7,028 nucleotides of DNA from an uncultured Lachnospiraceae bacterium. GTDB lineage: Bacteria > Bacillota_A > Clostridia > Lachnospirales > Lachnospiraceae. The position numbers and the translations under genes were made by a program. This document shows, piece by piece, positions 1 to 4,197 of the stretch (positions are counted from its first letter, which is position 1; the number at the start of each line of letters is the position of its first letter). The stretch covers positions 1-7,028 of the forward strand of contig CAJUDN010000095.1 of the NCBI GenBank assembly GCA_910585355.1, given 5' to 3'. The notes below the pieces were generated by a model. It did not search any database and had not been told where the DNA came from. It saw only the letters and a list, made by a program, of their open reading frames with translations.

Positions 1-51
1 ATACGAGATAGCTTCAGGTGACTGGAGTTCAGACGTGTGCTCTTCCGATCT
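1..51 (+). other. Illumina TruSeq P7 adapter with i7 index (non-genomic)
   Basis: This stretch is synthetic library sequence, not chromosome. Bases 1-9 (ATACGAGAT) match the end of the P7 flow-cell oligo. Bases 10-17 (AGCTTCAG) occupy the i7 index slot. Bases 18-51 match the TruSeq read-2 adapter, beginning GTGACTGGAGTTCAGACGTG and ending in GCTCTTCCGATCT. The reverse complement of the index, CTGAAGCT, is what I recall as TruSeq HT index D707. The insert therefore begins at about base 52. The adapter contributes a GTG at 35 that opens a false in-frame extension of cdsA. The match is to well-known oligos recalled from memory, but its length and exact structure leave little doubt. Confidence 0.98.
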
Positions 52-52
52 A

Positions 53-844
53 CTGATAAGCGGAATTGTCCTGGTAATTCTGGCGGCGTTTCTTTTGATT
101 CAGGGAGGAGCATTTTTATTTCTGGCATCCTTAGTGATTTCCCTGGTGGGGCTATTTGAGCTTTACCGGGTCATGAAAATTGAAAAGGAGCTTCCGGGAA
201 TTCTGGGCTATCTGTCGGTTCTGGCCTACTATTATATGCTGTGGACCGACAGCGAAAACTATATGACCTTTTTAACCATTGCCGTTCTGATGGCTCTTAT
301 GACGGTGTATGTGGTTACTTTCCCAAAATTCGGAACAGAACAGGTAACAGTGGCTTTTTTTGGAATCTTTTATGTAGGCCTAATGTTTTCCTACCTGTAC
401 CAGGTGCGGAGCATGCCGGATGGGAAATATCTGGTGTGGCTCATCGTCTTAAGCTCCTGGGGCTGCGACACATGCGCCTACTGTGTGGGAATGCTGCTTG
501 GAAAGCACAAAATGGCGCCGAAGCTGAGTCCGAAAAAATCCGTTGAGGGAGCTGTCGGAGGCGTTTTGGGGGCGGCCATTCTGGGCTTTTTATACGGCGC
601 GTATTTTGAACAGAGCATGGTGGATGTGATGCAGCCCGGCATGATAAGCGCAGTCGCCTGCGCCATTGCCGCGGTGATTTCCCAGATCGGAGATCTGGCG
701 GCGTCCGCCATCAAAAGAAACCATGGAGTGAAAGATTACGGCCGTCTGATTCCCGGACACGGAGGGATTTTGGACCGGTTTGACAGCATGATTTTTACGG
801 CCCCGGCCATTTACTTTGCGGTAATGTTTCTGGGCTTTCGATAA
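53..844 (+). CDS. cdsA: Phosphatidate cytidylyltransferase (CDP-diacylglycerol synthase), 5'-truncated
   Basis: CdsA is an integral membrane enzyme that condenses phosphatidic acid with CTP to give CDP-diacylglycerol and pyrophosphate, the branch point to phosphatidylglycerol, cardiolipin and other phospholipids. The visible part is 263 residues and consists largely of hydrophobic membrane segments. The full family signature lies at 704-784: S-x-x-KR, then KD, then PGHGG, then DRFD, all present. A second conserved motif, LSPKKSVEG, lies near 520-549. The stop is TAA at 842-844. The first complete genomic codon is CTG at 53, giving LISGIVLV, which in relatives follows about six residues of the form MF-x-x-R, so very little is missing. 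The GTG at 35, giving MCSSDL, lies wholly in adapter sequence and is not a real start. dxr follows after 19 nt. Confidence 0.95.
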   Translation: MISGIVLVILAAFLLIQGGAFLFLASLVISLVGLFELYRVMKIEKELPGILGYLSVLAYYYMLWTDSENYMTFLTIAVLMALMTVYVVTFPKFGTEQVTVAFFGIFYVGLMFSYLYQVRSMPDGKYLVWLIVLSSWGCDTCAYCVGMLLGKHKMAPKLSPKKSVEGAVGGVLGAAILGFLYGAYFEQSMVDVMQPGMISAVACAIAAVISQIGDLAASAIKRNHGVKDYGRLIPGHGGILDRFDSMIFTAPAIYFAVMFLGFR

Positions 845-849
845 GACGA

Positions 850-855
850 AAGGTG
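850..855 (+). promoter_or_regulatory. Ribosome binding site of dxr
   Basis: AAGGTG lies 8 nt before the ATG at 864. It supports that ATG over the out-of-frame ATG at 857. Confidence 0.7.
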
Positions 856-863
856 TATGACAT

Positions 864-2012
864 ATGAAACGGATTGCAGTGTTAGGGTCCACAGGTTCCA
901 TTGGAACCCAGACTCTGGAGGTGGCGCGGGCCAATGGAGATATTAAGGTGGCCGCCATTGCAGCAGGATCCAATATCGGACTTCTGGAAAAACAGATCAG
1001 GGAATTTTCTCCTGAAATCTGCGGTGTGTGGGACGAAAAAAAAGCAAAAGAGCTCTCCCTTCTTGTGAGGGATACCGGTACAAAAGTCGTAAGCGGCATG
1101 GACGGCCTCCTGGAAATCGCCGTGATGGAGGCGTATGAAATTTTAGTGACTGCGGTGGTCGGCATGATCGGAATCCGTCCCACCATGGCGGCTATCGGGG
1201 CAGGAAAGGACATCGCCCTGGCCAATAAGGAAACCCTGGTGACTGCGGGCCATCTGATTATGCCGCTTATAAAGGAAAAAAAGGTACGGCTTCTCCCGGT
1301 GGACAGCGAGCACAGCGCAATTTTCCAGTGCTTAAACGGGGAGAAGGGGAATAAAATTGAAAAGATTCTCCTGACAGCGTCCGGAGGCCCGTTCCGTGGA
1401 TGGACCAGAGAACAGATGGGACATGTGACTCTGGAAGATGCCCTAAAACACCCCAACTGGTCTATGGGAAAGAAAATTACCATTGACAGCTCCACGATGG
1501 TCAATAAAGGACTGGAGGTCATGGAGGCCAGATGGCTGTTTGAAGTGCCCATGGACGACGTGAAAGTGGTGGTGCAGCCAAAGAGCATCATTCACTCCAT
1601 GGTGCAGTTTACGGACGGAGCCGTCATGGCCCAGCTTGGAACGCCCGATATGAAACTGCCCATCCAGTATGCCTTATACTATCCGGAGCGAAGGCCCATG
1701 GGAGGAGAACGTCTGGATTTCTGGAAATTAAAGGAAATTACCTTTGAGGAGCCGGATTTTAAGAACTTCCCTGGCCTTTCCCTGGCCTATGAGGCGGGGA
1801 AGGCCGGAGGTTCCCTGCCAGTGGTGTTTAACGCGGCCAATGAGATGGCTGTCGCCAAGTTTTTAAACAGGGAGATTTCTTACCTGGAAATTACAGATAT
1901 CATTGGGGCGGCTTTGGGACATCATAAAAAGAAGGAACATCCGTCCTTGGACGAGGTACTTTCAGCGGAGCAGGAGACGTATGAATTTATTAAGAGCGGT
2001 TGGGGGAGATAA
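864..2012 (+). CDS. dxr: 1-deoxy-D-xylulose-5-phosphate reductoisomerase
   Basis: Dxr (IspC) is the cytosolic NADPH-dependent enzyme that rearranges and reduces 1-deoxy-D-xylulose 5-phosphate to 2-C-methyl-D-erythritol 4-phosphate, the first committed step of the MEP isoprenoid pathway and the target of fosmidomycin. The 382-residue length is normal for the family. Visible motifs are the N-terminal dinucleotide-binding loop GSTGSIG (8-14), ANKE (120-123), DSEHSAIF with metal ligands Asp147 and Glu149, SGGPFR (173-178) in the substrate-binding region, HPNWSMGKK starting at His196, and NKGLE (214-218) giving the third metal ligand Glu218. These line up with E. coli D150, E152, S186, H209 and E231 at a near-constant offset, so the active site looks intact. 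The A8 run at 1036-1043 is in frame. rseP follows after 35 nt if it starts at 2048. Confidence 0.98.
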   Translation: MKRIAVLGSTGSIGTQTLEVARANGDIKVAAIAAGSNIGLLEKQIREFSPEICGVWDEKKAKELSLLVRDTGTKVVSGMDGLLEIAVMEAYEILVTAVVGMIGIRPTMAAIGAGKDIALANKETLVTAGHLIMPLIKEKKVRLLPVDSEHSAIFQCLNGEKGNKIEKILLTASGGPFRGWTREQMGHVTLEDALKHPNWSMGKKITIDSSTMVNKGLEVMEARWLFEVPMDDVKVVVQPKSIIHSMVQFTDGAVMAQLGTPDMKLPIQYALYYPERRPMGGERLDFWKLKEITFEEPDFKNFPGLSLAYEAGKAGGSLPVVFNAANEMAVAKFLNREISYLEITDIIGAALGHHKKKEHPSLDEVLSAEQETYEFIKSGWGR

Positions 2013-2033
2013 CCCGGCGGCCGAAAAGAAAGC

Positions 2034-2039
2034 AGGTGG
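2034..2039 (+). promoter_or_regulatory. Likely ribosome binding site of rseP
   Basis: AGGTGG lies 8 nt before GTG 2048 and favours that codon as the rseP start. The GTG at 2036 sits inside this same motif and is a less likely start. Confidence 0.5.
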
Positions 2040-2047
2040 ATGAGGAA

Positions 2048-3118
2048 GTGATACTGGCACTTCTTGTACTTAGCATAATTGTACTGTTCCATGAATTCGG
2101 TCATTTTCTTCTGGCCAGATTAAATGGAATCGCGGTGGTGGAATTTTCTCTGGGCTTTGGCCCAAGGCTTTTTTCTCATGTAAGTAAAAAAAGCAATACC
2201 AGATATTCCATAAAACTGTTCCCCTTAGGGGGGTCCTGTGCCATGATGGGGGAATTTGACGAGGAAGAGGAGGGAGATTTGGAGCCATCCAAAACCTTTT
2301 ACTCAAAATCACCACTGGCCAGAATGTCGGTCATTGCGGCAGGGCCTGCATTTAATTTTATTTTGGCCTTTGTGTTTGCCGCCGTGATTGTAGCCTGGGC
2401 CGGTTATGACCCGCCGGTGGTAAAAAGCGTTACCGAGGGTCAGGCGGCGGAGGCCGCCGGGATTTTGCCGGGGGATGTGATTACAAAAATCGGGAACCGC
2501 CGGGTGGTCATCTCCAGGGATATGATCCTTTATATGGCTGTCCATGGAAAAGAGGATGCCATTCTTCAGTATAAGCGGTACGACGCGGCCACAGATTCCT
2601 GGAAAAAGTATGAGACTTTTCTGGATTCGGACCAGTTCGCAAGTCAGGGGGGCCGGTATCTGATCGGAATCGGTTTCTCCGGTTATCGTTCCCCGGGAGG
2701 GTCACTTCCGGAGATTATAAAATATGGAGCCGCCGAAGTGCGCTATGGGATTCTTTCGGTGATTGACAGCTTAAAGGAGCTTTTTCGGGGCCGTGTGGGG
2801 GCCGATGACATTGCCGGGCCCATCCGCATCGTCAGCATGATCGACGATACGGTGGAGGAGGTAAGCCAGTATGGAGCCGTTACGGTTATCATGAACCTTT
2901 TGAATCTGATGGTGTTGTTTTCGGCAAACCTGGGCGTAATGAACCTGCTTCCCTTCCCGGCCCTGGACGGAGGCCGCCTGGTGTTTCTTCTCTGGGAGTT
3001 TCTGACAAGGAAGCCGGTGGACCAGAGGATTGAAGGAGCAGTGACCATGGCGGGGATGTTTCTTCTTATGACTTTTATGGTTTTCGTACTTTTTAACGAC
3101 TTAAGATTCCTATTTTAA
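2048..3118 (+). CDS. rseP: RseP-family site-2 intramembrane zinc metalloprotease (M50)
   Basis: This is a polytopic membrane protease of the M50 family, called RseP in Proteobacteria and RasP in Bacillus. Family members cut substrates within the membrane, such as anti-sigma factors and leftover signal peptides; no specific substrate can be read here. The zinc motif HEFGH (residues 15-19) lies in the first membrane helix. A second helix follows at about 92-118, then one PDZ domain at about 120-200 containing GILPGDVITKI. The C-terminal motif NLLPFPALDGGRL (about 299-311) carries the third zinc ligand, Asp307. A final hydrophobic helix closes the protein. All catalytic residues are present. The frame is open back to TTG 2000, which would overlap dxr by 13 nt and add 16 mostly charged residues. 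GTG 2048 gives MILALLVLSIIVLFHEFGH, the usual family beginning, and 356 residues, so I prefer it. Confidence 0.94.
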   Translation: MILALLVLSIIVLFHEFGHFLLARLNGIAVVEFSLGFGPRLFSHVSKKSNTRYSIKLFPLGGSCAMMGEFDEEEEGDLEPSKTFYSKSPLARMSVIAAGPAFNFILAFVFAAVIVAWAGYDPPVVKSVTEGQAAEAAGILPGDVITKIGNRRVVISRDMILYMAVHGKEDAILQYKRYDAATDSWKKYETFLDSDQFASQGGRYLIGIGFSGYRSPGGSLPEIIKYGAAEVRYGILSVIDSLKELFRGRVGADDIAGPIRIVSMIDDTVEEVSQYGAVTVIMNLLNLMVLFSANLGVMNLLPFPALDGGRLVFLLWEFLTRKPVDQRIEGAVTMAGMFLLMTFMVFVLFNDLRFLF

Positions 3119-3119
3119 C

Positions 3120-3126
3120 GGGAGGT
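3120..3126 (+). promoter_or_regulatory. Strong ribosome binding site of ispG
   Basis: GGGAGGT, an almost perfect Shine-Dalgarno sequence, lies 5 nt before the ATG at 3132, in the 13-nt gap after the rseP stop. It is the strongest ribosome binding site in the window. Confidence 0.85.
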
Positions 3127-3131
3127 TTCAT

Positions 3132-4196
3132 ATGTACAGGGAAAACACAAAGGTAATCCAGATTGGGGATAAAAAAATCGGCGGCGGGAATCCGGTGTTA
3201 ATTCAGTCCATGTGCAATACAAAAACCGAAGATGTAAAGGCGACTGTAGAGCAGATTTTAAGACTGGAGGCGGCCGGATGCGATATCATCCGTGTGGCGG
3301 TTCCCACCATGGAAGCGGCGGCGGCCATCCGCCAGATAAAAAAGCAGATTCATATTCCGTTAGTGGCTGATATCCACTTTGATTACCGTCTGGCCATCGC
3401 CGCGATGGAGAGCGGCGCCGATAAAATCCGCATAAATCCCGGAAATATCGGCTCCAGAGAGCGGGTACAGATGGTGGTGGACACTGCGAAAAAGTACGGC
3501 ATCCCCATTCGCGTGGGCGTCAACAGCGGCTCCCTGGAGAAGGAACTGCTGGAAAAGTACGGCGGCGTGACAGCCGAGGCTATTGTGGAGAGCGCGAGAA
3601 AACAGGTGGCGGTCATTGAGGAGATGGGGTACGATAACCTGGTGGTCAGCATCAAGTCCTCCGATGTGCTCATGTGCGTGAAGGCCCATGAGCTTCTGGC
3701 TAAGGAATGCAGATATCCGCTCCATGTGGGAATTACCGAAGCCGGAACCCTGCTGTCGGGAAACATCAAGTCATCCGTGGGTCTTGGCATTATTTTATAT
3801 GAGGGAATCGGCGATACCATCCGGGTTTCCTTAACGGGGGATCCACTGGAGGAAATAAAGAGCGCGAAGCTGATTTTAAAGGCCTTAAATCTAAGGGCCG
3901 GAGGTGTGGAAGTGGTGTCGTGTCCCACCTGCGGACGGACCCAGATTGACCTTATCGGCCTGGCAAACCAGGTGGAGAACATGGTGGCTGACATCGACAT
4001 GGATGTAAAGGTAGCCGTTATGGGCTGCGTGGTCAACGGTCCGGGAGAGGCTAGGGAAGCGGACATCGGAATTGCCGGAGGAATTGGCGAAGGCCTTCTT
4101 ATTAAAAAAGGAGAAGTCCTTAAAAAGGTACCGGAGGGAGAATTACTGGAGGCTCTTAAGGCAGAGCTTCTTGCAATGCAGAAAGAACAGGGATAA
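3132..4196 (+). CDS. ispG: 4-hydroxy-3-methylbut-2-enyl diphosphate synthase (IspG/GcpE)
   Basis: IspG is a cytosolic [4Fe-4S] enzyme that reductively opens the ring of 2-C-methyl-D-erythritol 2,4-cyclodiphosphate to HMBPP, the sixth step of the MEP pathway; electrons normally come from flavodoxin or ferredoxin. The 354-residue length fits the two-domain bacterial form: an N-terminal TIM barrel (for example ADIHFDYRLA and KIRINPGNIG) and a C-terminal iron-sulfur domain. Cluster ligands are visible as Cys264 and Cys267 in SCPTCGRTQ, Cys299 in MGCVVNGPGEA, and Glu306, matching E. coli C270, C273, C305 and E312 with a constant offset of 6. There is no insert of the kind found in the plant or Thermus forms. 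A strong ribosome binding site supports the ATG start. The stop is one base from the polC ATG. In Bacillus the slot between rasP and polC holds proS instead. Confidence 0.98.
   Translation: MYRENTKVIQIGDKKIGGGNPVLIQSMCNTKTEDVKATVEQILRLEAAGCDIIRVAVPTMEAAAAIRQIKKQIHIPLVADIHFDYRLAIAAMESGADKIRINPGNIGSRERVQMVVDTAKKYGIPIRVGVNSGSLEKELLEKYGGVTAEAIVESARKQVAVIEEMGYDNLVVSIKSSDVLMCVKAHELLAKECRYPLHVGITEAGTLLSGNIKSSVGLGIILYEGIGDTIRVSLTGDPLEEIKSAKLILKALNLRAGGVEVVSCPTCGRTQIDLIGLANQVENMVADIDMDVKVAVMGCVVNGPGEAREADIGIAGGIGEGLLIKKGEVLKKVPEGELLEALKAELLAMQKEQG
4189..4193 (+). promoter_or_regulatory. Weak ribosome binding site of polC, inside the ispG end
   Basis: AGGGA overlaps the last codons of ispG and lies only 4 nt before the polC ATG at 4198. 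The short spacing and the one-base gap between genes suggest that polC translation is coupled to ispG. Confidence 0.45.
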
Positions 4197-4197
4197 G

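Noticed and set aside
682..698. Perfect inverted repeat CCAGATC-GGA-GATCTGG, which also contains AGATCGGA, like the start of an Illumina adapter
   Set aside because: It encodes the conserved CdsA stretch QIGDLA in frame with undisturbed coding on both sides. The 8-nt adapter resemblance is chance, and a 3-nt loop with no T-run is not a terminator.
1036..1043. Run of eight A in dxr, a possible frameshift or sequencing-error site
   Set aside because: The reading frame is intact across it (DEKKAK) and all downstream catalytic motifs are in the same frame.
590..1591. A 333-codon open frame on the minus strand opposite the cdsA end and dxr
   Set aside because: It overlaps two confidently identified genes with intact catalytic motifs, spans their junction, and its translation is low-quality and Ser/Thr/Pro/Arg-rich with no recognisable domain. 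It is a shadow frame.
2013..2047. Possible promoter or terminator between dxr and rseP
   Set aside because: The 35-nt gap has no -10/-35 pair and no hairpin with a T-run; it appears to hold only a ribosome binding site.
3383..4066. A 227-codon minus-strand open frame opposite ispG
   Set aside because: It is the antisense shadow of a conserved enzyme. It has no recognised motif, and a smaller minus-strand frame overlaps it in another phase.
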